A stretch of DNA of 64,000 bases, from positions 124,001 through 188,000 of the forward strand of contig NZ_JAKKFH010000025.1 of assembly GCF_022230925.1 (NCBI RefSeq), read 5' to 3'. Position 1 is the first letter of the stretch. Each line of letters starts with the position of its first letter. Position numbers and translations under genes: made by a program. This stretch comes from Micromonospora alfalfae (GTDB lineage: Bacteria > Actinomycetota > Actinomycetes > Mycobacteriales > Micromonosporaceae). The notes beneath the pieces were generated by a model. The model saw only the letters and a list, made by a program, of their open reading frames with translations. It did no database searches and was not told the origin of the DNA. This document shows positions 1-7,924 of the stretch, piece after piece.

Positions 1-2
1 AG

Positions 3-887
3 GTGACCGCCCGGGAGCAGTCCGAGGATTACGACCTGTTGGCGGACATGCTCCAGCCGACGCTGGACGCCATTGAGGCGGTGGCCGAGCGGGGTGGGGA
101 GATGTCCGGCGTCCCGACGGGCTTCATCGACTTGGACCGGCTGTTGAACGGCCTGAACCCCGGGCAGTTGGTGCTGGTTGCGGGACGCCCGGGACTCGGC
201 AAGTCGACCCTTTCTGTTGATATTGCTCGCAACGTGGCCATCCGGGCGAAGGAAGCCGCCGCCGTCTTCTCGCTGGAGATGAGCAAGGTTGAGCTGGTGA
301 TGCGGATCCTGTCCGCTGAGGCACGGGTGCCGCTGCACACGTTGCGGTCGGGTCAGTTGTCGGATGACGACTGGACGAAGTTGGCCCGGTGCATGGCGGA
401 GATCGGCGAGGCGCCGCTGTTCGTGGACGACACCCCGTCGATGAATCTGATGCAGGTGCGGTCGAAGGCTCAGAGGTTGAAGCAGCGCCACGACTTGAAG
501 TTGCTGGTGGTGGATTACCTGCAACTGATGTCGTCGCCGAAGCGGACGGAGTCGCGGCAGCAGGAGGTTGCCGACCTGTCGCGCGGCTTGAAGCTGCTGG
601 CGAAGGAGTTGGGCATTCCGATCATCGGGGTGTGTCAGTTGAATCGTGGCCCTGAGCAGCGGCAGAACAAGACTCCACAGTTGTCGGATCTTCGTGAGTC
701 GGGCTCGCTGGAACAGGACGCCGACATTGTGATCTTGCTGCACCGGGACGACTACTACGACAAGGAATCCTCCCGCGCTGGGGAGGCGGACGTAATCGTT
801 GCCAAGCACAGAAATGGGCCTACGGACACCGTCACCGTCGCGGCCCAACTGCACCTGTCCCGGTTCGTTGACATGGCGATCGACTGA
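3..887 (+). CDS. dnaB: DnaB-family replicative helicase, ATPase domain (5' end probably cut by window)
   Basis: RecA-fold motor domain of a hexameric DnaB-type helicase, which unwinds DNA ahead of the phage replication fork. Walker A GRPGLGKST is at residues 61-69, Walker B LLVVDYLQLM at 167-176, and the conserved DLRESGSLEQDAD segment near 229-241. The GTG at base 3 is only the first possible start in view. The N-terminal primase-interaction domain of ordinary DnaB (about 150 residues) is missing, so the gene most likely begins outside the window, although short helicase-only versions exist in phages. It is followed after 11 bp by a chain of overlapping small genes on the same strand. Confidence 0.92.
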   Translation: MTAREQSEDYDLLADMLQPTLDAIEAVAERGGEMSGVPTGFIDLDRLLNGLNPGQLVLVAGRPGLGKSTLSVDIARNVAIRAKEAAAVFSLEMSKVELVMRILSAEARVPLHTLRSGQLSDDDWTKLARCMAEIGEAPLFVDDTPSMNLMQVRSKAQRLKQRHDLKLLVVDYLQLMSSPKRTESRQQEVADLSRGLKLLAKELGIPIIGVCQLNRGPEQRQNKTPQLSDLRESGSLEQDADIVILLHRDDYYDKESSRAGEADVIVAKHRNGPTDTVTVAAQLHLSRFVDMAID

Positions 888-898
888 GGGCGGCGGCT

Positions 899-1096
899 GT
901 GGACTGTGACTATTGCGGGTTGGCCACCGGCATCCCTGCCCGGTGGGAAGTGTCGACGGGCTACCCGGGTGACGGGATGACCCGCTACGTGTGCGAGCTG
1001 CACCGCGGCCCGGCGGAACGCCATGTGGCGCAGGTGGGCCCGGTAACGGTGGTGCCGACGAACAGTGACTACTTCGCCCGGAGGGCTGCCGTATGA
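899..1096 (+). CDS. Small protein with paired-cysteine motif, unknown function
   Basis: 65-residue protein from a GTG start. It contains an N-terminal C-x2-C pair (CDYC) and a later CELH, which could form one small zinc site. Its stop overlaps the next start in an ATGA junction (1093-1096), the usual sign of translational coupling here. No family recognised. Confidence 0.6.
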   Translation: MDCDYCGLATGIPARWEVSTGYPGDGMTRYVCELHRGPAERHVAQVGPVTVVPTNSDYFARRAAV

Positions 1097-1362
1097 GCGA
1101 TGGACAGAACGCCGGCCAGCGTCTGGTGACCGCCCTGATGGTCGCTGGGTTCACGACCGCTGGTGTTGGGCGCGGTCATGTGCGGATGGGTTGGCCGGGT
1201 AGCCCGCCGCGGCGGGGGTCGCTGTTGGTGCCGGTGGATGACACGGCGCCCGAGTTCGCGGACGCGCTGGACGCGGTGAAGGCGGACCTGTTGGCGGTTG
1301 CACGTCGGGGTGAGGCGGCCCGGTACGCGTTGGACCTGCACGCGATGGAGGTGGACCAATGA
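1093..1362 (+). CDS. Hypothetical 89-aa protein
   Basis: Starts at the ATG that overlaps the stop of the previous gene, and its stop overlaps the next start by 4 bp. Mixed alpha/beta composition with an acidic helical C-terminal half (DDTAPEFADALDAVKADLLA); no cysteines, signal peptide or membrane segment. Support comes from the coupled overlaps at both ends and consistent third-position GC. Confidence 0.6.
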   Translation: MSDGQNAGQRLVTALMVAGFTTAGVGRGHVRMGWPGSPPRRGSLLVPVDDTAPEFADALDAVKADLLAVARRGEAARYALDLHAMEVDQ

Positions 1363-2300
1363 CGTTGATGGACCTGCCGCCGCGGCACATGTGGCACCCC
1401 GACCGGTGGACGCCCACCAGTCAAGGCGACGAGACGTTTGCCCGGCCCCGGGTCGGGCAGCTCATCGGGTGGCGGTACGCGACGTGGCGCGTCGCCGAGG
1501 TGACCGTTCGCAGTGACGCCGACCTCACCGACGAAGACCGGAAGGTGATCGCCGGGTTCAAGCCGGACTACCAGGACCAAGTTCGCCCGTACGCGATCGT
1601 GCTGCGGCACGAGCGCGGCCCGGTGCTGGTGGAGCACACGCAGCGGTTGCACGACGGCACCGTCACCGTGCACCTGGGCGTGCGTGCCGGCCGCCACCAC
1701 CGCTGGCACATGATGGACGAGCGGTACGCGGTGTGCGCCTGCTGCAACCATCCGTACCCGTGTCAGGAGTTCGCGCAGGAACGGATCGCCGAGGCTGAGG
1801 GTGCGAGGCTGTCGCGGCTGCTGGACTCACACGCCCCCGGTGTGTGCGCTAATTGCCGTGAGCCGATCAGCAGCAGGCAGAAGACGGTGTCGTTCCCGGA
1901 GCCGTCGCTGTTGGTGCCCGGTGCCCCCGGACCCGTCTACCACTTCGGGCGCTGGTCGTGTCGGCACGCCGCCGGCCGGTACGAGTTGGAGCACCGGCTA
2001 CCAGCTTTCCCTGGTGTGCAGCGTTTGGCGTCCTGCTCGGGTGTGATGTTCCGCCATGAGGCGGACGGTCGGGAGGAGTGCACCGCAGCCGAGTTGTGCA
2101 CTGACCTTCACGGGCCGAAGAGTGGCCGGGATGGCATGGCCTGCTACACCCGCACGTACGTGAACGGCGTGCGTGGCGGCTACCCGCGCCCGTTGTCGGA
2201 CTGCGGCTACCGGAAGAACGGTGGATGTCTGGGTGCGGAGGTCGGGCCGACCCGCCCGGTGCCACCGGGGATCGCTGACCTGTTCGGCGGCCAGCAGTGA
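1359..2300 (+). CDS. Cysteine-rich hypothetical protein (313 aa)
   Basis: ATG start with a GGAGG ribosome site 8 bases upstream. Soluble protein with several likely zinc-binding pairs: VCACCNHPYPC in the middle, VCANCREPI about 35 residues later, and further cysteines near the C-terminus (SDCGYRKNGGC). Proteins with scattered Cys pairs are frequent in actinophage accessory regions, but I do not recognise a named family. The stop overlaps the next start as GTGA. Confidence 0.65.
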   Translation: MTLMDLPPRHMWHPDRWTPTSQGDETFARPRVGQLIGWRYATWRVAEVTVRSDADLTDEDRKVIAGFKPDYQDQVRPYAIVLRHERGPVLVEHTQRLHDGTVTVHLGVRAGRHHRWHMMDERYAVCACCNHPYPCQEFAQERIAEAEGARLSRLLDSHAPGVCANCREPISSRQKTVSFPEPSLLVPGAPGPVYHFGRWSCRHAAGRYELEHRLPAFPGVQRLASCSGVMFRHEADGREECTAAELCTDLHGPKSGRDGMACYTRTYVNGVRGGYPRPLSDCGYRKNGGCLGAEVGPTRPVPPGIADLFGGQQ

Positions 2301-2911
2301 CCGCCCCGGTGTGGTCGACGGTGATGGTGACCGGTCACCGCCCGCAGGACATCCCCGACGACGCCCACGGCTGGGTGCAGGACAAGCTCACCGCGGGCGC
2401 GGTGTGGTTGCGTGACGAGCGCGGCATGACCACCGGCATCACGGGCATGGCGTTGGGTTCGGACATGTGGTGGGCGGACTCCCTGCACCGGGCGGGGGTG
2501 CCGTTTGTGGCGCACATCCCGTTCCCGCAGCAACCGGACCCGTGGCGGAAGTCGAACCCTCGGGCGGTGGCCGAGTGGCACCGTCTGCGCGCCTTGGCCG
2601 CGTCGGAGGTGCCGTACGGGGACCTTGCCGGTTTGGCCGAGCACGCCCGTAAGCGGGTGATGCTGTCGCTGCTGCACAAGCGCAACGACGGGATGCTCGA
2701 CGCCACGGCCGAGGCCGGCGGTGCCGTCGTGGCCGTGTGGCGCCCGTCGAAGCGTGACGGTGGCACGTTCTCGGCGCTCAAGAAAGCCCACCAGCGTGAC
2801 CTGCCGGTGATCCTCATCAACCCGGAAGCCCTCACGGTCACCACGCCCGACCGTGCCCGGATGTCCGACCTGCTGTACCCGAACCGCCCCCAACCCCTGA
2901 TCGAAGCCTGA
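2297..2911 (+). CDS. SLOG-superfamily (YpsA/DUF1273-like) nucleotide-binding protein
   Basis: Rossmann-like SLOG protein of the YpsA/DprA/LOG group, which bind nucleotides or nucleotide-derived ligands. Signature VTGHRP lies at residues 11-16 and the phosphate-binding segment GMALGSDMWWAD at 50-61, followed by a C-terminal strand-helix half (GGAVVAVWRPSK, LPVILINPEA). 204 residues is normal for the family. The cellular role in phages is unknown; SLOG domains are often sensors in conflict systems, and the next gene carries a nucleotide pyrophosphohydrolase domain, so the pair may act on nucleotides. GTG start overlaps the previous stop. Confidence 0.78.
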   Translation: MTAPVWSTVMVTGHRPQDIPDDAHGWVQDKLTAGAVWLRDERGMTTGITGMALGSDMWWADSLHRAGVPFVAHIPFPQQPDPWRKSNPRAVAEWHRLRALAASEVPYGDLAGLAEHARKRVMLSLLHKRNDGMLDATAEAGGAVVAVWRPSKRDGGTFSALKKAHQRDLPVILINPEALTVTTPDRARMSDLLYPNRPQPLIEA

Positions 2912-2921
2912 GGAGGCAACC

Positions 2922-3929
2922 ATGACCGATGACACGATCGTCCGAACCCGCCCCGTCTACGCCGAGCCTCGGTTCGACGAGCGGGACCGGTATCTGACCT
3001 ACGCCGAGCAGGACCCGGCCGCCGTCCGATGGGATCTGGCCTTCGGGTGCGCCCTGTCGTTCGGCAAGTTCGAGAACGCCGGGCCGCTGCGGGTGACGGT
3101 CAGCATGTCCGACCGGGAGGCCGCCGCCGGGATCTGTGTGCGGGAGGTTACCGCCGAGCAGATCCGAGAGCACGCCGAGTACCTGCTGCGGTTGGTGCGG
3201 GAGGAGCAGTTCCCGCCGGCCTGCGCGACAGGTGGATGCCACTTTGGGAGCGTGATCGTGCTGATCGACGGGGAGCCGCGCTGTTTGGCCTGCGCGGAGC
3301 GGATGGACCCGGAGTCGGAACGCGGTGAGCGGCTGCCGATCGCAGCGGTGAACGCAAGCGACACGACCAACATGACCCCCGTCGCTCTGCGAGCCCTGAA
3401 CAAGGATTACGCGGCACACATGGGCGTCGCATCCTTCATCGCCGATGGCCCCACAGTGGCACCGGGCGACCGGATTGCGGCGACCTTCGAGAACGGCAAC
3501 GTCTTCACCGGCGTAGCGACTCGCGTCCGGTCGGGCGTTGCCGGGCTGATGCTGATCGACGCGACGTCCGATTCCGCGTCCATCCCAACCGACACGCCTG
3601 CTGTGATTGACGCCGCTCACCTTGCCCGTCAGCGGGCGTTCTCCGAGCGCACGTTCGGTCCGGGGTCGCGCACCGATGGGGTGATCGACCACATCCGCAA
3701 GGAACTGGCCGAGATCGACGCAGCTCCGCACGACCTGTCCGAGTGGGTTGACGTGGTGATCCTCGCCCTCGACGGCGCGTGGCGTGCCGGGCATGAGCCG
3801 CAGCAGATCATTGACGCGATCGTGGCGAAGCAGGCGAAGAACGAGGCCCGGACGTGGCCGGACTGGCGGACCGCCGCACCGGGTCAGGCGATCGAGCACG
3901 ACCGGACGGTTGCCGAGGTGGCCCGATGA
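2922..3929 (+). CDS. Protein with C-terminal DUF550/MazG-type dNTP pyrophosphohydrolase domain
   Basis: 335-residue, apparently two-part protein. Residues about 240-330 match the DUF550 (dATP/dGTP diphosphohydrolase) type of all-alpha NTP pyrophosphohydrolase. The metal-binding signature is E261-x2-E264 followed by E274-x2-D277, with the family phrases EWVDVVILALDGAWRAG and KNEARTWPDW. The N-terminal half has a possible zinc ribbon (CATGGC at 101-106, CLAC at 121-124). Known DUF550/MazZ enzymes convert dNTPs to dNMPs, for example in phages with modified adenine, but none of the partner genes (PurZ, DpoZ, DatZ) is seen here. Start ATG follows GAGGAGG-like bases; the stop overlaps the next ATG. 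Confidence 0.8.
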   Translation: MTDDTIVRTRPVYAEPRFDERDRYLTYAEQDPAAVRWDLAFGCALSFGKFENAGPLRVTVSMSDREAAAGICVREVTAEQIREHAEYLLRLVREEQFPPACATGGCHFGSVIVLIDGEPRCLACAERMDPESERGERLPIAAVNASDTTNMTPVALRALNKDYAAHMGVASFIADGPTVAPGDRIAATFENGNVFTGVATRVRSGVAGLMLIDATSDSASIPTDTPAVIDAAHLARQRAFSERTFGPGSRTDGVIDHIRKELAEIDAAPHDLSEWVDVVILALDGAWRAGHEPQQIIDAIVAKQAKNEARTWPDWRTAAPGQAIEHDRTVAEVAR

Positions 3930-4348
3930 CCGCGACGACTACCGAGACGCCGTTCAACGCCGCCCACCGTCTCGCCCCACGCCCGGCCACCCGCGAAGAC
4001 GCGGCCACCAAGCACGAGTGGGTGCGGCACTACGCCGCCCAGGCCCTCGCCGCCCACGCCGTCCTGAACGAGGAGTGCCGCGACCTGCCGCCAAACCCGG
4101 CGCCGGGTTGCCGCCCGGACATCGGCTACCTGGTCATGCTTGCCCAGTCGTCCATGGCTGCTGCGTTGGCCTTCCTGGGTCCGTTAGACGCCCCAACCCG
4201 GCTGTGGGACCTCACCCCAGAGTTGGGCGCGTTGAACGGCGAGTGGGAGGACTGGCTGACCGAAGTGCTGGTGCGGTACGGGGTGAACCCCGCGCACATC
4301 GACCCGGCGTATGACGCGGCGGACTTCGCCGGGGCGGTGCAGCGATGA
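3926..4348 (+). CDS. Hypothetical 140-aa protein
   Basis: Start chosen at the ATG that overlaps the upstream stop (ATGA), not at an in-frame start 72 bases upstream inside the previous gene. Helical, soluble, acidic C-terminus. It also overlaps the next gene by 4 bp. No family recognised. Confidence 0.6.
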   Translation: MTATTTETPFNAAHRLAPRPATREDAATKHEWVRHYAAQALAAHAVLNEECRDLPPNPAPGCRPDIGYLVMLAQSSMAAALAFLGPLDAPTRLWDLTPELGALNGEWEDWLTEVLVRYGVNPAHIDPAYDAADFAGAVQR

Positions 4349-4557
4349 CCACTCCGGCAGCGCGGAATAACAGCAGCGTTCGCACCGACTACGCCGTCCG
4401 CGACGCCTTCGGCAACATCCACCCCGTCCTCAGTGCCGGGGAGGCCGCCGAGAAGGCTGCCGACAACAGCCTCCCCGGGTACGGCCCGCGGCCCCGGGGC
4501 GTCGTGCAGCGCACCGTCCTGTTCAGTGCGTGGGGCCCGGCAGAGGTGCAGCGATGA
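4345..4557 (+). CDS. Hypothetical 70-aa protein
   Basis: Coupled at both ends by ATGA overlaps. Basic-neutral small protein containing the phrase TDYAVRDAFGNIHPV; no recognisable domain. Real gene status is inferred from overlap pattern and codon use. Confidence 0.5.
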   Translation: MTTPAARNNSSVRTDYAVRDAFGNIHPVLSAGEAAEKAADNSLPGYGPRPRGVVQRTVLFSAWGPAEVQR

Positions 4558-4952
4558 CCGCCCCAACGGACCCAGCCCGGGATCACCTGCACGAACTGAT
4601 CGCCGCCACCGCCCAGCGTGAGTACGAAGACAGCATCACCAACATCGGCACGGTCGCCCACGCCGAGCACCTGGGGTCGCGGATCGCCGCCGAAGTGTTG
4701 AAGGTGCTCCACGGCACTGGGGCGATCCTGCCCGCCGGCACGTGGACTGTGGAGCAGTTCAACAGCCGCCTCTACCGGGGCGGAACCCTCATGGACGAAC
4801 CGGACACTGCGGAAACCCGTGAGCATGCGCAAGCCCGCGTTGACTGGCACACCCGCAAACGGGAGGCCGAGTCGGGTTGGCCGGGTGTGGCCGTGTTGGT
4901 CCGCCGGTATCAGCACACCACCCCGTGGGCGACCGTTGAGGAGACGCCGTGA
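4554..4952 (+). CDS. Hypothetical 132-aa protein
   Basis: ATG start overlapping the previous stop was preferred over a GTG 24 bases upstream. Mostly helical, with Glu/Thr/Arg-rich segments and no membrane segment. The stop overlaps the next GTG. Function unknown. Confidence 0.55.
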   Translation: MTAPTDPARDHLHELIAATAQREYEDSITNIGTVAHAEHLGSRIAAEVLKVLHGTGAILPAGTWTVEQFNSRLYRGGTLMDEPDTAETREHAQARVDWHTRKREAESGWPGVAVLVRRYQHTTPWATVEETP

Positions 4953-5356
4953 CCGGGCAGCCGTACACCGACACCGACGTGGAGCACCTTACGGCTGCCG
5001 TCCGAGTTCGCGCGGGCTGGCCGGCATCGGCTGGTGAGGCGGGCACTATCGTCACCATCACCCTCGACGCTCTGACCGCCACTGACCGGTTGCTACCCGA
5101 ACCCACGGCGGTGACCGCCGAATGCGACATCGACTGGACTGACCTGCGATCCAGCCGGCCCGGCGCTGACGTGCAGGCCCGGTCGTACGAGTGGCCAGCG
5201 GACGAGTTCGACGCGCTGTTGGCGACGGAGATCCGCGCCGCCGAGCTGTTCCACCGCGCGCCTGTTCGCATCCGCAAACGGACCGTGAAGGCGTACGCGG
5301 ACGGGTCGAAGCTGGTCGGGGCGTGGACGCGGGTGGAGTTGCCGACCGATGTCTAA
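4949..5356 (+). CDS. Hypothetical 135-aa protein
   Basis: GTG start in a GTGA overlap. Soluble alpha/beta protein; the C-terminal part (VRIRKRTVKAYADGSKLVGAW) has alternating basic and hydrophobic residues. Ends 8 bp inside the following HicA-like gene. Confidence 0.55.
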   Translation: MTGQPYTDTDVEHLTAAVRVRAGWPASAGEAGTIVTITLDALTATDRLLPEPTAVTAECDIDWTDLRSSRPGADVQARSYEWPADEFDALLATEIRAAELFHRAPVRIRKRTVKAYADGSKLVGAWTRVELPTDV

Positions 5357-5612
5357 CCGTGACGGGTCGGCCCGCCTTCGCCTGTTCAAAGCCCTGCGCC
5401 GCGCCCGGTGGCGGATCGAGATGGGCAAGTCCGGCCATTGGAAGATTTGGAACCCGCGCGGGCTGCTGATCACCACCACACCGTCCAGCGCATCCGACAC
5501 GAACAGCTTGAACGCGCTGAGGCGGGACCTGCGGAAAGCCGGATTCCAGCACAACGGGTGCGGCCAAAAGACCACACGCAAGATCCCGAACCAGCGAACC
5601 CAGCCGCGCTGA
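5349..5612 (+). CDS. HicA-fold (dsRNA-binding-like) small protein
   Basis: 87-residue basic protein. Its central region GKSGHWKIWNP...ITTTPSSASD followed by LRRDLRKAGF has the pattern of HicA-like mRNA-interferase folds: a beta hairpin carrying the G-x-H, then a loop with S/T-P-S, then a C-terminal helix. In HicA the His is catalytic. No HicB antitoxin is adjacent, so this is more likely a stand-alone phage version of the fold than a toxin-antitoxin pair. It overlaps the previous gene by 8 bp. Confidence 0.6.
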   Translation: MSNRDGSARLRLFKALRRARWRIEMGKSGHWKIWNPRGLLITTTPSSASDTNSLNALRRDLRKAGFQHNGCGQKTTRKIPNQRTQPR

Positions 5613-5638
5613 GCAGCGCCGACCGGAAGGACAACACC

Positions 5639-6022
5639 ATGCGGTTCCACCTAGGCGACATCCTCACCGTCACAACCGACGTCTTCGTCGCCCCCGACGG
5701 CTTCGGCGCCGTCCACAAACTGCTCGACCACATGACAGGCGACACCCTGTTCACCCACCAGTTGCCCCGCGCCGCCGACGAGTGCAAGCCGGAACTACTG
5801 CGACAGCACCCCGACCTTGCCGCCATCGTGCCGCCGACGTTCAACGGTGAGGCCCACGTCCGGTCGTGGCTGACCGAGCAGGCCGACCGGTACGGCACCC
5901 ACCGCGAGGTGCAGCCGCTCCCCACTGGCGACCACACCCGGATCAACCCGCTCGACGAACTGGCGATGAACCACCCCCATCTCGCTGTGGTCCCGGTGGT
6001 CCGGCCCGACGACACCCCGTGA
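5639..6022 (+). CDS. Conserved actinophage-type protein of unknown function
   Basis: 127 residues starting MRFHLGDILTVTTD; this opening followed by LLDHMTGDTLFTHQLPRAADE resembles a family I associate with actinobacteriophage genomes, without known function. Start ATG follows a GGAAGG ribosome site. Its stop overlaps the next gene's GTG start. Soluble, with no Cys pairs beyond a single Cys. Confidence 0.62.
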   Translation: MRFHLGDILTVTTDVFVAPDGFGAVHKLLDHMTGDTLFTHQLPRAADECKPELLRQHPDLAAIVPPTFNGEAHVRSWLTEQADRYGTHREVQPLPTGDHTRINPLDELAMNHPHLAVVPVVRPDDTP

Positions 6023-6573
6023 ACGCGGTGGACATCCAAGACAGCAACCGGGCTTCCGTGGCCTTGCCGCTGCTGCCCGGCCCGCCCGAGCCGCGCGAGT
6101 GCCTGTGCGGAACACCCGTGCCCAAAGGCCCCCTCGTTCAGGGCTACGGGAGCGGCTGCGCGAGAAAGCACGGCCTCACCCCACCGCCCATCCCCCGGAC
6201 CCGCAGCGACGCACAGGACGGGCCAACCCTGCTCGACCTGCTCGAACCCGACCGGAGAGAACCCGTGACCGAAACGTTGGAACACGCCACCTGCCGGCAA
6301 CGCACCCACGGCGAAGACGCCGCCGTCTACCGGGCGCAGCTCCGGCGCCGACCGGACGAAGAACTCCACGCCCGCGCCGCACACCCCGACTGGGAGTACA
6401 CGTGCACCGAAGGCCCCCGCAAGCAGTGGGATGACGTCGACCGGCCACCCGACGGCGACGGGTGGGTTCGCAACGTGCACATAGGCGTTCGTGGTGAGGG
6501 GTGGGAGCGGTTCGACTACACCGAAGAGTCGTACTGGATGCGACCGAAGGACCAGGGGTCGGAGGGTGGCTGA
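6019..6573 (+). CDS. Hypothetical protein with N-terminal Cys motif
   Basis: 184 residues from the GTG overlapping the previous stop. The N-terminus carries ECLCGTPV...GYGSGCARKHG, a short zinc-binding-like motif seen as an add-on in many actinomycete and phage proteins. The C-terminal two thirds is hydrophilic and Trp-rich. An internal GTG at about 6265 preceded by GGAGAGA could give a separate shorter product. Confidence 0.5.
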   Translation: MNAVDIQDSNRASVALPLLPGPPEPRECLCGTPVPKGPLVQGYGSGCARKHGLTPPPIPRTRSDAQDGPTLLDLLEPDRREPVTETLEHATCRQRTHGEDAAVYRAQLRRRPDEELHARAAHPDWEYTCTEGPRKQWDDVDRPPDGDGWVRNVHIGVRGEGWERFDYTEESYWMRPKDQGSEGG

Positions 6574-6679
6574 GCACAAGGAAGCGGACCGGTGGCGCCA
6601 CGCGGAGATCGTGAACTGGCACCGGCGGTTGTATCGGCGCAGGTTGCGGGCACGGCAGGTCGGCAGGTGGTGCCGGTGA
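6566..6679 (+). CDS. Possible 37-aa basic peptide gene
   Basis: Short reading frame from a GTG next to the upstream stop (the GGAGG lies just before it). The product is strongly basic and Trp/Arg-rich (NWHRRLYRRRLRARQVGR). Support is only position and overlap; it may be spurious. Confidence 0.3.
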   Translation: MAEHKEADRWRHAEIVNWHRRLYRRRLRARQVGRWCR

Positions 6680-6742
6680 ACACCCGCTGTGGATCGAGCG
6701 CCATACACGTTGAGCAGGTAGAATATGCGCAGGAGGTGACGT

Positions 6743-6922
6743 ATGCCCACCGGTCGACGCAGCGTCAACTTCCGCGCCTCATGGAGATCCGTGGACGTCA
6801 TCGAACAACTCGCCCGCGACGAAGGCGTCATCGATGACGGCGGCGAACCCAACCGCTCCGAGATGATCCGCATACTGCTCGCATACGCCCTGCGGAACTG
6901 GAAGAAAGGGTGGAGGCCATGA
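6743..6922 (+). CDS. Ribbon-helix-helix (CopG/Arc-like) DNA-binding protein, 59 aa
   Basis: Opens MPTGRRSVNFRASWRSVDVI and ends NRSEMIRILLAYALRNWKK: a predicted N-terminal strand followed by two helices, the layout of CopG/Arc repressors. A strong ribosome site AGGAGG (6731-6736) stands 6 bases before the ATG, and the stop overlaps the next ATG (6919). The 6680-6742 leader is one of the few gaps in this region, so this may start its own transcript. Likely a small transcriptional regulator. Confidence 0.62.
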   Translation: MPTGRRSVNFRASWRSVDVIEQLARDEGVIDDGGEPNRSEMIRILLAYALRNWKKGWRP

Positions 6923-7197
6923 TCCGAGCAACGCGACTCAACGAACTGATCGAGGCGTTCGACAAGCAGCCAGACCGGAACGCCAACATCCGAGTCCCCT
7001 ACAAGATCGGGGCGCTCGTTGCTGGCAGCGTTGCCGACGCCATCGCCTACGGCCGGTCACTTGGCCTCACCATCGATACCCACAAGGGTGGAGGATGGCT
7101 GGTCCGACGCGGCTACTTGACGGCACACGGTCGGGCTGGTGACCTGCGGCGTTTCCTGTCAGTGCTGGCGGGCATTCAGGGCGGGAGGACGCGGTGA
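6919..7197 (+). CDS. Hypothetical 92-aa protein
   Basis: ATG start overlaps the stop of the ribbon-helix-helix gene and ends in a GTGA overlap with the next. Alpha/beta, with a Gly-rich turn (DTHKGGGWLVRRGYL). No family recognised; its tight coupling to a repressor-like gene is the only clue to role. Confidence 0.55.
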   Translation: MIRATRLNELIEAFDKQPDRNANIRVPYKIGALVAGSVADAIAYGRSLGLTIDTHKGGGWLVRRGYLTAHGRAGDLRRFLSVLAGIQGGRTR

Positions 7198-7526
7198 CCG
7201 ACGTTGACGTGAGCATCATCGATTTCCTGCGCGCCCGCTACGACGAACTGACCGCGTCGGCCACCGGCGCTGATGGCGCGTACGTCTACTTCGACGCGAT
7301 CGACGACGAGGCCCGAGACTTCTACCTCGAACGCGACATCCCGAAGTACGTGCTCGCCGACTTGGACTCCAAGCGGGCCATCCTCGGCGAGATCGAACTC
7401 ATCGCCCGCCTGTCTGCGTCACGACCGCTAGACCAGCAGACGGCCGAGGCCATCGACCGGATCGGGGGCGCACTCGCGGCACCGTTCGCCGCCCACCCTG
7501 ACTACCAGGAAAGCTGGCGGCTGTGA
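7194..7526 (+). CDS. DUF6221-like protein (copy 1)
   Basis: 110 residues beginning MTDVDVSIIDFLRARYDEL and ending HPDYQESWRL. It shares with the next two genes the pattern D-x-x-F/WL-x-x-x-L/Y-D at the start, a central xLADLDSKRAILGEI (copy 2: VLRRVAAGRKILAKY) and the end Y-Q-E-x-W-R. This is the layout of DUF6221, common in actinomycetes and their phages, function unknown. Confidence 0.62.
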   Translation: MTDVDVSIIDFLRARYDELTASATGADGAYVYFDAIDDEARDFYLERDIPKYVLADLDSKRAILGEIELIARLSASRPLDQQTAEAIDRIGGALAAPFAAHPDYQESWRL

Positions 7527-7924
7527 CCGACGACCGGGTGGCGTGGCTGACCGCGCAACTCGACGACGACGAGCGGGTGGCGCGGGCCGCAGCCGACTGC
7601 GGACCCGAGTGGCGCTTCAGCGAAGGAGCCATCTACCCGAGCGACGTGGACCGCCACCCTGGGGCACTTATCCACGGCGGCTACGACTACCTGGACGACC
7701 AGTACGGCGAGCACATCGCCCGCCACGACCCGGCCCGGGTGCTGCGCCGTGTCGCCGCCGGCCGGAAGATCCTGGCCAAGTATCAGGGCGCACTCATGCA
7801 GGAACCGAAACGCCCCGACGATCAGGTGAACCGGGGCTACCTGATCGCCATGTCGCAGGCGGTGTCCGCCCTCACCACGGAGTACGACGACCGGCCCGGC
7901 TACCAGGAAGGTTGGCGGGTGTGA
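7523..7924 (+). CDS. DUF6221-like protein (copy 2)
   Basis: 133 residues with the clearest DUF6221 features of the three: an N-terminal WLTAQLDDDERVARAA helix, the central IARHDPARVLRRVAAGRKIL, and the ending YQEGWRV. GTG start overlaps copy 1. The three adjacent copies look like an old tandem duplication. Function unknown. Confidence 0.72.
   Translation: MTDDRVAWLTAQLDDDERVARAAADCGPEWRFSEGAIYPSDVDRHPGALIHGGYDYLDDQYGEHIARHDPARVLRRVAAGRKILAKYQGALMQEPKRPDDQVNRGYLIAMSQAVSALTTEYDDRPGYQEGWRV

Noticed and set aside
2922..3929. Evidence for a 2-aminoadenine (Z) genome system
   Set aside because: DUF550 alone is not enough; no PurZ-, DatZ- or DpoZ-like gene is present in the window.
5470..6873. 467-residue minus-strand frame
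   Set aside because: Antisense to a run of overlapping plus-strand genes with good ribosome sites; composition is typical of a shadow frame.
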